Assembly (NCBI RefSeq): GCF_035013185.1
Contig: NZ_JAYGJO010000014.1
Span: 1 to 64,000 of the forward strand
Origin: Acerihabitans sp035013185
GTDB taxonomy: Bacteria; Pseudomonadota; Gammaproteobacteria; Enterobacterales; Enterobacteriaceae
Direction: 5' to 3'
Length of the DNA stretch: 64,000 nucleotides
A program made the position numbers and the translations under genes. Below the pieces are notes generated by a model that was given only the letters and a program-made list of their open reading frames with translations, was not told the origin of the DNA and made no database searches. Each line of letters starts with the position of its first letter. Position 1 is the first letter of the stretch. Shown here piece by piece: positions 8,165 through 16,715 of the stretch.

Positions 8165-9103
8165 ATGCGCGTTTTCATTACTGGCGGGACCGGCCATATC
8201 GGTTCGTACATCATCCCTGAACTCGTCGCGGCCGGACACGAGGTCACTGGCCTGGCCCGGTCGGAGACGGCCGCGGCTGCGGTGTCCGCGCTCGGCGCCA
8301 AGGTGCGTCGTGGTGAACTTTCCGACCTCGATGGACTCAAGGCCGCGGCGGCGGATTCTGACGGCATCATCCACGTTGCGCACAGGCAAGACCTGCTTCC
8401 CTCCGGCGGGATCGACGCCGTGGCCGCTGCGGAACTCCAGATCATGCTCGCGTACGGCGAGGCACTGGCGGGGACCGGAAAGCCGCTGGTCGCGTCGGGG
8501 AGCATTGGCTCGCCCGGGTGGGAAAACCTGGGCCGGCCTGCCACCGAGAACGATCCGGCCCTTCCCGGCGGCGCGGCGTACAAGGGGACCCTGCGGGTTC
8601 GTAACGAAGTTGAGCGCGCCGTCATCGACCTGGCACAGCGAGGCGTGCGCTCGTCGGTCGTGCGGATTGCCACCATCGCGCACAGCACGACCGATGCCGG
8701 CTTCCTGCCATTGTTGATCGGGCTGGCGAAAGAAAAGGGCGTCATCGGTTACCCCGGAGACGGCGCGAACCTGTGGCCGGCCGTGCACGCCCGCGACCTC
8801 GCTACCTTGTTTCGTTTGGCGCTGGAGAAGGGTCCGGCTGGCAAATATTGGCACGGGATTGAGGGCGAGGGCCTCCGGTTCCGCGAGATAGCCGAAGCCA
8901 TTGGGCACCGTCTGGGCCTGCCGACAGTGAGCATTCCGGCGGACGTACTGATGTTGCCGGGGTATTTTGGGTTCCTCGCGAATCTGGTCACGCTGGACCT
9001 GCCGGCGTCCAACCTCATCACCCGCCATACCCTCGGCTGGGAACCCGCTCAGCCCAGGCTGCTCGCCGATTTGGACAACGGCCATTACTTCCCTGTCGGC
9101 TGA
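8165..9103 (+). CDS. NAD-dependent epimerase/dehydratase (extended SDR)
   Basis: A 312-residue protein. The cofactor motif MRVFITGGTGHIGSYI (GxxGxxG) opens a Rossmann fold. Further on there is the SDR tail pattern of atypical extended reductases: ASGSIGSPGWENL near residue 117, and PAVHARDLATLFRLALEKG near 203. The strict YxxxK active pair is not obvious, as in many atypical extended SDRs. A strong AAGGAG site precedes the ATG. It lies between two F420-type oxidoreductase genes on a single GC-rich transcript and probably acts on the same small carbonyl or quinone substrate. The substrate is unknown. Confidence 0.88.
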   Translation: MRVFITGGTGHIGSYIIPELVAAGHEVTGLARSETAAAAVSALGAKVRRGELSDLDGLKAAAADSDGIIHVAHRQDLLPSGGIDAVAAAELQIMLAYGEALAGTGKPLVASGSIGSPGWENLGRPATENDPALPGGAAYKGTLRVRNEVERAVIDLAQRGVRSSVVRIATIAHSTTDAGFLPLLIGLAKEKGVIGYPGDGANLWPAVHARDLATLFRLALEKGPAGKYWHGIEGEGLRFREIAEAIGHRLGLPTVSIPADVLMLPGYFGFLANLVTLDLPASNLITRHTLGWEPAQPRLLADLDNGHYFPVG

Positions 9104-9222
9104 TGATCTGACGGCAGGGAGACGGGTCGCAACCAGTCCGGCGGACAGCAATGTCGTGATGTCGTGATCCGTTCGACCAAAGACTCTGTCAAGCAATACA
9201 CCAACTCACGAGGAAACTACAT

Positions 9223-9870
9223 ATGAGCACTATCAGCACTATCAGCACTATCAGCACTATCAGCATCATCGGCTCAGGAGGCATGGCCGCGGCGATCGCG
9301 GGTCGTACCGTCAAGGCTGGACACACCGTCGAGGTGATCAGCCGCGACCCAGCCAAGGCACAAGCGTTGGCCGACCAGCTTGCAGCCGGAGCGACCACTG
9401 GGACGTACGGCGCCGCGCCGGCGGGTGACATTGTCATCCTCGCTGTGCCGTACAGCAGTGCGGCGTCGGTGGTGGCCGATTACGGGAACGCACTCGACGG
9501 CAAGGTGATCATCGATATCACTAACCCGATCTCCTCCGACTTCACGGGCCTCGTCACCCCCGACGGCAGTTCTGGTGCGCAGGAGATCGCCAAGACAGCC
9601 CCCGCTGGCGCGCATGTCGTGAAGGCGTTCAACACCCTTTTCGGCCACGTACTTGCTCGGGGTGGACGCCTCGACGCGTTCATCGCAGCCGACGATCCGC
9701 AGGCCAAGGCGCGTGTCTCGACCTTTATCGCGAGTCTCGGGCTGCGTCCGTTCGATGTCGGCGGCCTGCACATGGCCCAGGCGCTCGAGGCGCTCGGTCT
9801 GATGATGATTGGCCTGGCCAAAAACGGCACCGGTACCTGGGACATCGCCTTGAACATCGATATAGGCTGA
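9223..9870 (+). CDS. NAD(P)-binding F420-type oxidoreductase, copy 2
   Basis: A 215-residue paralogue of the 7476 gene; most motifs match (SIIGSGGMAAAI, GDIVILAVPYS, VIDITNPISSDFTGLVTPDG, AHVVKAFNT). The N-terminus is extended to MSTISTISTISTISIIG by a nonanucleotide repeat, compared with MSTISIIG in copy 1. GAGGAAACTACAT precedes the ATG, so the repeat is translated. The C-terminus differs (LMMIGLAKNGTGTWDIALNIDIG), suggesting divergence in substrate or dimer contacts. The copy-SDR-copy arrangement points to a tandem duplication followed by drift. Confidence 0.85.
   Translation: MSTISTISTISTISIIGSGGMAAAIAGRTVKAGHTVEVISRDPAKAQALADQLAAGATTGTYGAAPAGDIVILAVPYSSAASVVADYGNALDGKVIIDITNPISSDFTGLVTPDGSSGAQEIAKTAPAGAHVVKAFNTLFGHVLARGGRLDAFIAADDPQAKARVSTFIASLGLRPFDVGGLHMAQALEALGLMMIGLAKNGTGTWDIALNIDIG
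9226..9261 (+). repeat. Nonanucleotide repeat (AGCACTATC)4 at a gene's N-terminus
   Basis: Four perfect in-frame copies follow the ATG and encode Ser-Thr-Ile four times, directly before the glycine-rich cofactor loop. The paralogue has a single copy, so this looks like recent slippage expansion. Confidence 0.9.
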
Positions 9871-9942
9871 ATCACCGGCAGGTTCACAAAGCATCCGAAT
9901 AGATCGGACACGATCCTATGTAAGGGAAATGGAGAGATTTCG

Positions 9943-10371
9943 ATGAGCACACAAAAGAATGTTCAGATTGTGAAGGATGCATTTGCAGCAATCGGCCGTG
10001 GCGATATACAAGGTCTGCTGGCGTTGTCTGCCGAAAGTATTGAGTGGATCATTCCGGGCGAGTGGCCGCTGGCTGGCACGCACCGTGGGCATGCTGGATT
10101 GGCGGATTTTTTTCAGAAGGCTTCCGAAACGGTGGAAACTGCCTTCTCAGAGCCCCGCGAATTCGTAGCGCAGGGAGACCGGGTTCTGGTTATCGGCTTC
10201 GCCAGGGGGAGAATCAAAGCCACGGATAAGACCTTCGAGGACCATTTTGTCTTTGCCATTACCGTTCAAAATGGCAAAGTGACGAACATCCGGGAGTATA
10301 TCGACACGCTAGCACTGGCACGGGCCTTCGAGATGACCACGAGCCCCAGGCAATGCGGTGCCTCACGATAA
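9943..10371 (+). CDS. SnoaL/NTF2-like (ketosteroid-isomerase-related) protein
   Basis: A 142-residue small alpha+beta protein. N-terminal helix QIVKDAFAAIGRGDIQGLLALSAESIEWIIPGEWPLAGTHRG is the hallmark of the SnoaL-like/NTF2 fold. The C-terminal half has DRVLVIGFARGRIKATDKTFEDHFVFAITVQNGKVTNIREYIDT, including the characteristic IREYxDT strand. Such proteins are isomerases, hydrolases or ligand-binding subunits. It is the last gene of the HxlR-linked block, 73 bases after the second F420-type gene, and shares its GC-rich composition. A specific reaction cannot be assigned. Confidence 0.85.
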   Translation: MSTQKNVQIVKDAFAAIGRGDIQGLLALSAESIEWIIPGEWPLAGTHRGHAGLADFFQKASETVETAFSEPREFVAQGDRVLVIGFARGRIKATDKTFEDHFVFAITVQNGKVTNIREYIDTLALARAFEMTTSPRQCGASR

Positions 10372-10460
10372 CGCGAGGCCGATGACGGACAACCAGCGGG
10401 TGATCCTACCCAGCAATAACGGACACAGCCCTAAGTAATGTGGGCTGCTACCGAAACCGT

Positions 10461-10525
10461 GGACATTTCCTGTCCCCACCACGAGGTCTGTTCGACGGTC
10501 TTAGGGCTGAGGCCGTCGAGGTGGG
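10461..10525. other. Palindrome cluster at the end of the first GC-rich block
   Basis: GGACA-N5-TGTCC (10461-10475) is followed by a 12-bp near-perfect palindrome CGACGGTCTTAG-GG-CTGAGGCCGTCG (10493-10518, two G-U pairs if RNA). Outer CCCACC/GGTGGG arms enclose it. The interval 10372-10868 contains no convincing gene. The cluster could be a terminator for the block or a mobile-element end. Confidence 0.45.
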
Positions 10526-10818
10526 TCCGGTTGTAAAACAACGTAAACATACATAGAGGAAATATCACAATCGCTATCCCTCGCATCAACGACCAAATCC
10601 ATGCTGGCAGACTTCTCAGTTCGGTGCCACTTTATGGTTGAATCAGCGATCACGTGTGGTACAAAATCAAGAGATAAACCCATCTTGACGCAGACATATT
10701 TGGCTTTAGCGTTCGATTGGCACTGTTATCGGTGAGCACAAAATGGGAATTTTGCCGATTAAACCGGACTGGTTATGAGTGTGTTCTGGAAGGAATATGC
10801 TGTTTTTTCAGACATCAA

Positions 10819-10844
10819 CGCCGTAATCGGTTATCACTACGGCG
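10819..10844 (-). terminator. Hairpin downstream of yebG
   Basis: CGCCGTA-N12-TACGGCG is a perfect 7-bp stem 25 bases beyond the yebG stop in its direction of transcription. No clear T-run follows, so it is a weak candidate. Confidence 0.35.
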
Positions 10845-10868
10845 CTGTTCTGTTCTCGTCGGAGGGGA

Positions 10869-11207
10869 TCAGGCTGCGTTCACCGCTCTGATTTTTTTTG
10901 TGCCAGCATCGGCATCGTCATCAGCTTCCATGCTTTCCGGTTCATCTGAAGGAGCCTGAGCGACGACGACTTCCGGCAATTTGCTGGTACGCAGGATATG
11001 CTGAACGTCATCTTTATGCTCGGCCAGATAAAGACCCAGATTTTCAGTCTGCGTTTCATCCAACGGCATCCCGCTGTTCAACAACCAGTCGCTGAACGCT
11101 TCAGCCATATCCAGCATCTTGTCGTAGGCCTCTGCTGCTTTTTTACTGGCAAATGTCATTTTCTCTTCACCCTTTCTGACAACCACAAATTTTATTTCAA
11201 TAGCCAT
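10869..11207 (-). CDS. yebG: SOS-inducible protein YebG
   Basis: A 112-residue protein, slightly longer than E. coli YebG. The start MAIEIKFVVVRKGEEKMTFASKKAAEAYDKMLDMAEAF matches the YebG family (MAVEVKYVV...). The C-terminal third is acidic and low complexity (SDEPESMEADDDADAG), as in relatives. The start at 11207 has GGAGG upstream; reading further back would destroy the promoter. A LexA box 12-32 bases upstream predicts SOS control. YebG is a DNA-damage-inducible protein whose biochemical role is poorly known. Confidence 0.93.
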   Translation of the reverse strand: MAIEIKFVVVRKGEEKMTFASKKAAEAYDKMLDMAEAFSDWLLNSGMPLDETQTENLGLYLAEHKDDVQHILRTSKLPEVVVAQAPSDEPESMEADDDADAGTKKIRAVNAA

Positions 11208-11219
11208 AACCGCCTCCAA

Positions 11220-11239
11220 TACTGTAATTATAAACAGCA
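11220..11239 (-). promoter_or_regulatory. LexA box (SOS operator) of yebG
   Basis: The sequence contains CTGT-AATTATAA-ACAG, a full match to the CTGT-N8-ACAG LexA consensus, located immediately upstream of the yebG ribosome site. Confidence 0.9.
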
Positions 11240-11519
11240 TACCAGCAAGTGCCGCTCATCGTCCACAACACATTCAACGATTGTGTGTATTGTGATCTAT
11301 TTCCATTAAACACGTCTTGCTGGCCTCATGCTGGGGGACATGCGAGCCGCTATGCGATTTATCCGCCAGTGGGATACTAAAGCAGCAGCAACTTACGCGC
11401 ATCACAACAAGCAATAACTATGGCGTTCAGTCAATTATGCGTCTGTATTCTGCCATTGCATCGGAGTAAGAGCCCTTTCGCACTGATAACATATTTATTT
11501 TATTTATAGTTAACCTGAA
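11240..11519. other. Intergenic region, no recognised gene
   Basis: The 280 bases between the LexA box and the DsbA-like gene stop hold two short overlapping open stretches around 11330-11460 (for example a frame from 11350 to 11418). None has a clear ribosome site or family pattern. No RNA gene or terminator was recognised. Confidence 0.4.
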
Positions 11520-12320
11520 TTAATGGCCGGATGCTTTATTTATAGCGCTGGTCAACGCTGTCTCATCCACAGCACCGGCAAACACCGTAATACGATCTTT
11601 ATTATTTGCCGATATGGGCATAACAATAAAAGCCGGCGTTCCGTTAAACCCCAGTTTATGTGCCAATGAATTTATGTTGTCAATAACTGGAGTGGTTTGC
11701 GCTAACGTCGCTGGGCTAGGCGCAGGAATATCTATTTTTTTAAGTACCTCCGCGATATCTTTATCGGTCAATTCCCCTTCATCGTGACCTGTTTTGTAAA
11801 TAGCATTGTGGTAAGCTATATAGTCATCTGAGCCCCGTTCTTTCCATACTGACAGACCTGTTTGTGCAGCGGTAATGGACGAGTGCCAGCGGCTGCCAAA
11901 TATTGGCCATTCCTTGAAAATGAATTTTACACTGGGGTTAGACTTCATGACATTTTCTACAACAGGCGCCATTCGGCTGCAATAAACACACTGGTAGTCA
12001 AAAAATTCAATCACCGCAATCTTTGCGTCAGCGGGCCCTACAGACGGGGTATTTTTATCCGCAAGCAATGCGTCCTTATTAGCAAGTACAACTTCGGCAA
12101 AGGCATTTGCTTGCTGCGCCGCCTCTTGTTCCTGTAATTTCTGACTAACCTGGAGCAATATGTCAGGATGCGCGACGAGGTAATCTGCCGCAATTTTTCC
12201 AATCTCTGCTTGTTGTTTTGTGTTGAACGTGGGTTGGGGATCTTCAGCGTAGGCCAGATTAACTGAAGCAATGCATGTCGCTATCAAAAAAAGGGAATGT
12301 TGCAGATTTATTCTCACCAC
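11520..12320 (-). CDS. DsbA-family exported thiol-disulfide oxidoreductase (Com1/ScsC-like)
   Basis: A 266-residue periplasmic thioredoxin-fold protein. Residues 1-25 are a signal peptide (cut after AYA). A helical N-terminal segment rich in Q, E and A (about 34-85) precedes the catalytic domain and resembles the oligomerisation segment of Com1/ScsC/BdbD-type proteins. The active site is C111-VY-C114 after IAVIEFFDYQ, and the cis-proline loop is FNGTPAF. It likely isomerises or oxidises disulfides in the periplasm. The start is GTG with AAGGAG 5 bases upstream; a second GTG follows directly. It stands alone between intergenic stretches, with no DsbB/ScsB partner in the window. Confidence 0.9.
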   Translation of the reverse strand: MVRINLQHSLFLIATCIASVNLAYAEDPQPTFNTKQQAEIGKIAADYLVAHPDILLQVSQKLQEQEAAQQANAFAEVVLANKDALLADKNTPSVGPADAKIAVIEFFDYQCVYCSRMAPVVENVMKSNPSVKFIFKEWPIFGSRWHSSITAAQTGLSVWKERGSDDYIAYHNAIYKTGHDEGELTDKDIAEVLKKIDIPAPSPATLAQTTPVIDNINSLAHKLGFNGTPAFIVMPISANNKDRITVFAGAVDETALTSAINKASGH

Positions 12321-12561
12321 ACTTGCTCCTTAGCAAAGATGACTCGACGTTCGAGTAAAACAAGACGACGCTTAATAAGGCATTAAAACCCAATGTAGAG
12401 CAGTTATAGAAAAATCAAACCTGTCTTTGATTATATAAATTTTCTATCCTTTCAACTATAACTGATAAAGTCATTCCACTATATTACATTGATAAAAAGA
12501 CTGTAAACATGTATTAGCCCCCTTCCAACTATGACTTTTTGACCAAGCTACCGGCATTAAC

Positions 12562-12633
12562 CTACTGATCGTGCACGCCTTCCACATTCATCGTAAGAAT
12601 GTGGACATTCGGGTAAACAACCCGGACCAGTAG
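12562..12633. terminator. Nested hairpins beyond the tetR stop
   Basis: CCACATTC-N7-GAATGTGG (12582-12604) is a perfect 8-bp stem, enclosed by CTACTG (12562-12567) and CAGTAG (12628-12633). It abuts the stop of the leftward tetR gene and could terminate it, although no T-run is present. The rest of 12321-12561 is AT-rich with no recognised feature. Confidence 0.4.
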
Positions 12634-12634
12634 C

Positions 12635-13258
12635 TTACTTTGCCAGTGGACACGTTTCGGGTGCCGCAAATGCACTGAGATATACATCGGTCGCGTCCTC
12701 AACCGCAGCCCGGCGAATCGCTGCATCGGGAACCAGGTCTAGCCCCCACAGCTGGCGCTCGACGAGGCCTGCTTCACAGAGTGCCTTGAAATATAGACCG
12801 GCTTGCCGGACGTTAGTGCAACGCAGCTCGCCACGATCCATCAGCAGTTCGATCGTTTCGCAGATGACGATCAGGGTCTTTCGGGGACCGTTCTCATAGA
12901 AGATGCGGCTAAGTTGAGGATGTCGCCCGGCTTCTCCCATGATCAGCCGGTTGATCGCGATCACGTCCGAACGCGTGACCAGGTTCAGATATGCCATACC
13001 AAGGCGATGAAGAATCTCCTTCACCGACCCAAACTGCTTTGCGGCGTCGAGTTCTTCTAAGCCACCCTTGCCGGCTTCGTGCACAAACGTCTTGAACAGG
13101 GCTTCCTTGCTCGGAAAGTAATTATACAACGTAGCTTTGGAGGCACCGGCCCGCAATGCGATTGCTTCCATCGTAACGGCACCGAATCCCTGTTCGACGG
13201 ACAGCGCGCCAGCAGCCTCAACAAAGCTCAGTCGACGATCCTCAGTTTTCCTTCTCAC
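12635..13258 (-). CDS. TetR/AcrR-family repressor of the aromatic operon
   Basis: A 207-residue repressor. The N-terminal helix-turn-helix reads AVTMEAIALRAGASKATLYNYFPSKEALFKTFV, canonical for TetR. The C-terminal ligand domain resembles AefR-type members (AINRLIMGEAGRHPQLSRIFYENGP, then YFKALCEAGLVERQLWGL). A GTG start at 13258 with AAGGAG 9 bases upstream is preferred. It is divergent from the FUSC-aldehyde dehydrogenase-oxygenase operon, and two matching palindromes sit in the shared region, so it probably represses both directions until a phenolic ligand binds. Its C-terminal domain is visibly related to that of the TetR at 24487. Confidence 0.92.
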   Translation of the reverse strand: MRRKTEDRRLSFVEAAGALSVEQGFGAVTMEAIALRAGASKATLYNYFPSKEALFKTFVHEAGKGGLEELDAAKQFGSVKEILHRLGMAYLNLVTRSDVIAINRLIMGEAGRHPQLSRIFYENGPRKTLIVICETIELLMDRGELRCTNVRQAGLYFKALCEAGLVERQLWGLDLVPDAAIRRAAVEDATDVYLSAFAAPETCPLAK

Positions 13259-13321
13259 TAATGATTACTCCTTTAGACACTTCTGATTACACAGCGGTGA
13301 TTCTGCTTACACCTTAATTGA

Positions 13322-13387
13322 ACGACATCGTATAGAAAACTTGACTTTTATCAAAGAATAAATAATAACTAAACGATGTCGTATAGA
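13322..13387. promoter_or_regulatory. Paired TetR operators flanking a promoter
   Basis: ACGACATCGT (13322-13331) and ACGATGTCGT (13373-13382) are exact reverse complements of each other, both of form ACGA-N2-TCGT, and each is followed by ATAGA. Between them lies TTGACT (13341-13346) and, 16 bases on, TAATAA, a plausible rightward promoter. The arrangement fits repression of the FUSC operon by the divergent TetR. Confidence 0.7.
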
Positions 13388-13495
13388 TATCATTTACCTA
13401 TGGCCCATACATTGATACAAAACCGGTCCGACGAGAGGGCCTTTCCATCTCACCAAGCCCATCGTGAGATCGATTGTGTTCGAAAGGTACCTCAC

Positions 13496-15196
13496 ATGAA
13501 TGTCCCACATTCGCAATGGCCTGCGATGTTCGCACTGCGGACAACAACCGCTGCGCTTTTCGCTTTCGCCGCCGCCTGGGACTTCGGTATCCACCATCCT
13601 TGGTGGGCTGCCATGACCGTGTGGCTTGTCGCACAACCGACACAGGGGCTTCTATTCGAGCGTAGCCTCGCGCGTCTTATCGGGACAATCTGCGGCGCAC
13701 TAACCGGAGCATTGATCCTAAACCTGTTGGCAGAGAATCGGCTAGATGCGCTTGTGGCTGTCGCCGCCTGGCTGGCTCTGTGTGCCGGACTAGGCAGCAT
13801 CTTTCGGCATTTTCTCAACTACGGCTTCGTATTGGCCGGCTACACGGCGTCTATCATTGTCCTGTTCGGAATTGGCGAGAGAGTGTCCGATCCCGGCCTC
13901 ACGCTCGACCGGGTCATCTGTACAATGATCGGCATCATCTGCTCAGCGGTCTTCTCGTACCACGCATTGCCGGGCCGTGGCAAGGTACTGGCGCATCGGA
14001 GAGCCGACGTAGTGGACCGCTGCCTTGCTTATGTGGAGGAATTCCTTCGCAAGGGCACTATTGGCAAGCCCTGCGTTACTCTTTTGTCCGAAATCGCAAC
14101 GCTCGATCGCTGCGTCGATGAATATGCCGCGGGTTCGCTCCATCGCCAACGCGAAGCCCGACGCACACGATGCATCTCGGGATTGCTGCTGGAATTGATC
14201 GCCCTGAGCGCCACGTCGCACGGGGGCAACTTGCCACAGGAGACTCAGGGCTCTACCAAAAGGCATCTGGCGATGCTGATCGCGGCGGCCAACAATTCCC
14301 GTCAGCCGGCCATGGCGGACACGCTTGACGAATTGCGGCAGATCCTGGTGAATGAGAGAACGTCGCCTGAGCCCTTACAGCTCGATATCGATCCATCGTC
14401 TGTCTGGCGTGCGGCGTCGCGTCCCGTTGTGGCCCTGGCGATTGCTGCAATCATCTGGTGGGTGTCGGGCTGGGGGACTGGTGCCATGATGGTGATGACG
14501 GCAGCACTTTTCACATCGCTGTTTTCCAGCCACGACCATGGCAATCACATGGTAATCCAAGTGCTACTCGGCACTATGGCCGGTGCTATCACCGGGGTCC
14601 TGGCTCGACTCTTTCTGCTGCCCCATGCTGATGGCCTCGCACCGACCTTGCTGTGTATCGCTCCCTTCCTGCTTGCCGGTGCCTGGTTAATGCAGCGTCC
14701 GGCAACATCGAAAATGGCAATTGACCTTACCATGACCTTCCTGCTGACGTCACAACCCTCCTCGCCACCCGTTGGGGTCGAGCTCGCGTTCAACGAAGCT
14801 GCAGCGATGATTGTTGGCGTGATGATCGCCGTGGCGACATTCTGGACCCTCCTTCCTGCCACACCCGCTGTTTACAGCAGTTTGCTAGCAAAGCGGATCG
14901 TCCGACTGACCCTGCAACTTTCGACAAATCGGGGCACCGCGTCGGCCAAAGCCATGCGGCAAAGTCTGCGCAGCGCTGTGGCAAGACTGCTCTGTTTCAC
15001 GAAGCCGCAGGACGCGATTTTTCTGGCAGCTCAGGAATGCCTCGCAACCGCCAACCAAGTTCTGGCAACGAAGATCGGAGATCAAACCCCATCAACCTCA
15101 TCGCCGAATGCATCAGCGTGTGACTCTGCTGCAAGGCAAGCTGCCGCCATGCTGGCCGACGCACTGACAAAAAACCAAAACGGAGAAACCTCATGA
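13496..15196 (+). CDS. FUSC-family (fusaric acid/aromatic acid) exporter
   Basis: An inner-membrane protein of about 566 residues with the FUSC double-repeat layout. An N-terminal cluster of hydrophobic segments (MFALRTTTAALFAFAAAWDFGIHHPWWAAMTVWLVAQPTQG...) is followed by a cytoplasmic middle (about 195-330) and a second cluster (about 345-480), then a soluble tail. The family includes AaeB, which exports hydroxylated aromatic acids, and fusaric-acid resistance pumps. The start ATG at 13496 has AAAGG 8 bases upstream; an earlier in-frame ATG lies inside the operator and is unlikely. The stop overlaps the aldehyde dehydrogenase start by 4 bp. No AaeA-like adaptor is present. Confidence 0.88.
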   Translation: MNVPHSQWPAMFALRTTTAALFAFAAAWDFGIHHPWWAAMTVWLVAQPTQGLLFERSLARLIGTICGALTGALILNLLAENRLDALVAVAAWLALCAGLGSIFRHFLNYGFVLAGYTASIIVLFGIGERVSDPGLTLDRVICTMIGIICSAVFSYHALPGRGKVLAHRRADVVDRCLAYVEEFLRKGTIGKPCVTLLSEIATLDRCVDEYAAGSLHRQREARRTRCISGLLLELIALSATSHGGNLPQETQGSTKRHLAMLIAAANNSRQPAMADTLDELRQILVNERTSPEPLQLDIDPSSVWRAASRPVVALAIAAIIWWVSGWGTGAMMVMTAALFTSLFSSHDHGNHMVIQVLLGTMAGAITGVLARLFLLPHADGLAPTLLCIAPFLLAGAWLMQRPATSKMAIDLTMTFLLTSQPSSPPVGVELAFNEAAAMIVGVMIAVATFWTLLPATPAVYSSLLAKRIVRLTLQLSTNRGTASAKAMRQSLRSAVARLLCFTKPQDAIFLAAQECLATANQVLATKIGDQTPSTSSPNASACDSAARQAAAMLADALTKNQNGETS

Positions 15197-16668
15197 GTGC
15201 TATTTATCAAGCTCAAAATAACTACACAGGCCAATATATCGCAGGTCAATGGCGGCCCGGCCATGCCGGAACCACGCTTCAGGACCATAATCCCTATAAT
15301 CAGAAACTGCTGACCGAGATTGCCTGTGCCTCGCACGATGATCTCGATGACGCCTACCGCTCCGCCGCCGCAGTTCAGCGCGACTGGGCGCGGCTGATGC
15401 CAAGCGAACGGGCCGCCGTCATGTACCGTGCTGTCGAGGTCCTTGACCGGCGTCATAGCGAGATCGTCGACTGGCTGATCGCCGAGTCCGGTAGCACACG
15501 ACTGAAAGCAGAGATGGAATGGGATGGGGTTCGCGCCTGTACGCTTGCGGCTGCCACCATGCCGGCCCGTATCGCAGGGCAGATTCTACCGATCGACGTT
15601 CCCGGAAAGGAAAGTCGCGTCTACCGCCGCCCTCTCGGCGTTATCGGCGTCATCAGCCCCTGGAACTTCCCTATGCATCTGTCCAATCGCACGATCGCAC
15701 CTGCACTTGCTATCGGTAACGGCGTTGTGGTCAAGCCGGCGGATGACACACCGATCACCGGAGGCCTGCTGCTCGCGAGCATCTACGAAGAAGCGGGCCT
15801 GCCTCCCGGCCTGCTCAATGTCGTGGTTGGCGAGGTCAGCGAGATCGGTGATGCCTTTACGCTTCACCCCATCCCGAAACTCATTTCCTTCACGGGGTCC
15901 ACACGTGTAGGCCGCCATATCGGCGAACTGGCAATGACGGGGCCGATGTTGAAGCGGGTTGCACTTGAACTCGGCGGCAATGCCCCCTGTGTGGTGCTGG
16001 ATGATGCTAATTTCGACCGCGCGGTGAGTGGGGCTATCGTCGGTCGTTTCCTGCATCAGGGCCAGATCTGCATGAGCAGCAACCGAATCATCATTGAAAA
16101 TGGTCTTTACGACCGTTTTGTCGACGCCTTCGTCGAGCGGGCACGCAAGCTCAAGGTCGGCGATCCCAACGAAGCCGATACTGTGATCGGGCCGTTGATC
16201 AATGAGAAACAGTTCAAGGCCGCACTGAACCATATTAAAAAGGCCCGCGCCATCGGCACCCGTCAGCTTCTCGGGGAAGAGCCGTCGGGATTAGTGCTAC
16301 CGCCGCAGGTCTTCGCCGATGTCGCCAACGACTCGGACCTCGCGCAGACCGAATTGTTCAGCCCAATCGCCCCGCTCATCCGAGCGAGGGACGAAGCCGA
16401 TGCCCTGCGCCTAGCCAACCAGACAGAGTTTGGACTGTCAAGTTCGGTGTTCACCGAGAACACCGAGCGGGGCCTTCGTTTCGCCCAAAGCATCGAGGCG
16501 GGAATGACCCACATCAACGACATTTCTCCCAACGACGATCCCAACACGATGTTCGGTGGTGAAAAGAACAGCGGCCTTGGCCGCTTCAATAGCGACTGGA
16601 TCATCCAGGAACTGACAACCGACCACTGGATTAGCGTGCAGCATGAACCGCGCGCCTATCCCTTCTGA
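15193..16668 (+). CDS. Aromatic aldehyde dehydrogenase (vanillin-dehydrogenase-like)
   Basis: A 491-residue cytoplasmic NAD(P)-dependent aldehyde dehydrogenase. The motifs are SPWNFP near 155-160, cofactor FTGSTRVG near 233-240, general base E259 in LELGGNAP and nucleophile C293 in GQICMSSN. It resembles the benzaldehyde/vanillin/salicylaldehyde group. The start overlaps the exporter stop (ATGA), and an oxygenase gene follows after 47 bases. Because that oxygenase should yield an aromatic aldehyde, oxidation to the benzoate is the expected step. The exact aldehyde is inferred, not shown. Confidence 0.9.
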   Translation: MSAIYQAQNNYTGQYIAGQWRPGHAGTTLQDHNPYNQKLLTEIACASHDDLDDAYRSAAAVQRDWARLMPSERAAVMYRAVEVLDRRHSEIVDWLIAESGSTRLKAEMEWDGVRACTLAAATMPARIAGQILPIDVPGKESRVYRRPLGVIGVISPWNFPMHLSNRTIAPALAIGNGVVVKPADDTPITGGLLLASIYEEAGLPPGLLNVVVGEVSEIGDAFTLHPIPKLISFTGSTRVGRHIGELAMTGPMLKRVALELGGNAPCVVLDDANFDRAVSGAIVGRFLHQGQICMSSNRIIIENGLYDRFVDAFVERARKLKVGDPNEADTVIGPLINEKQFKAALNHIKKARAIGTRQLLGEEPSGLVLPPQVFADVANDSDLAQTELFSPIAPLIRARDEADALRLANQTEFGLSSSVFTENTERGLRFAQSIEAGMTHINDISPNDDPNTMFGGEKNSGLGRFNSDWIIQELTTDHWISVQHEPRAYPF

Positions 16669-16715
16669 GCAGCATCTGGTCGGCAATTTATCGAAAAAAC
16701 TGAGGAGCAAGGATC

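Noticed and set aside
10501..10683. Leftward 60-codon open frame beyond the NTF2-like gene
   Set aside because: No ribosome site, no recognisable motif; lies over the palindrome cluster.
10717..10959. Rightward 80-codon frame running into yebG
   Set aside because: Overlaps yebG antisense and has no start signal.
13376..13495. N-terminal extension of the FUSC gene
   Set aside because: It would begin inside the TetR operator; the ATG at 13496 with AAAGG upstream fits the family better.
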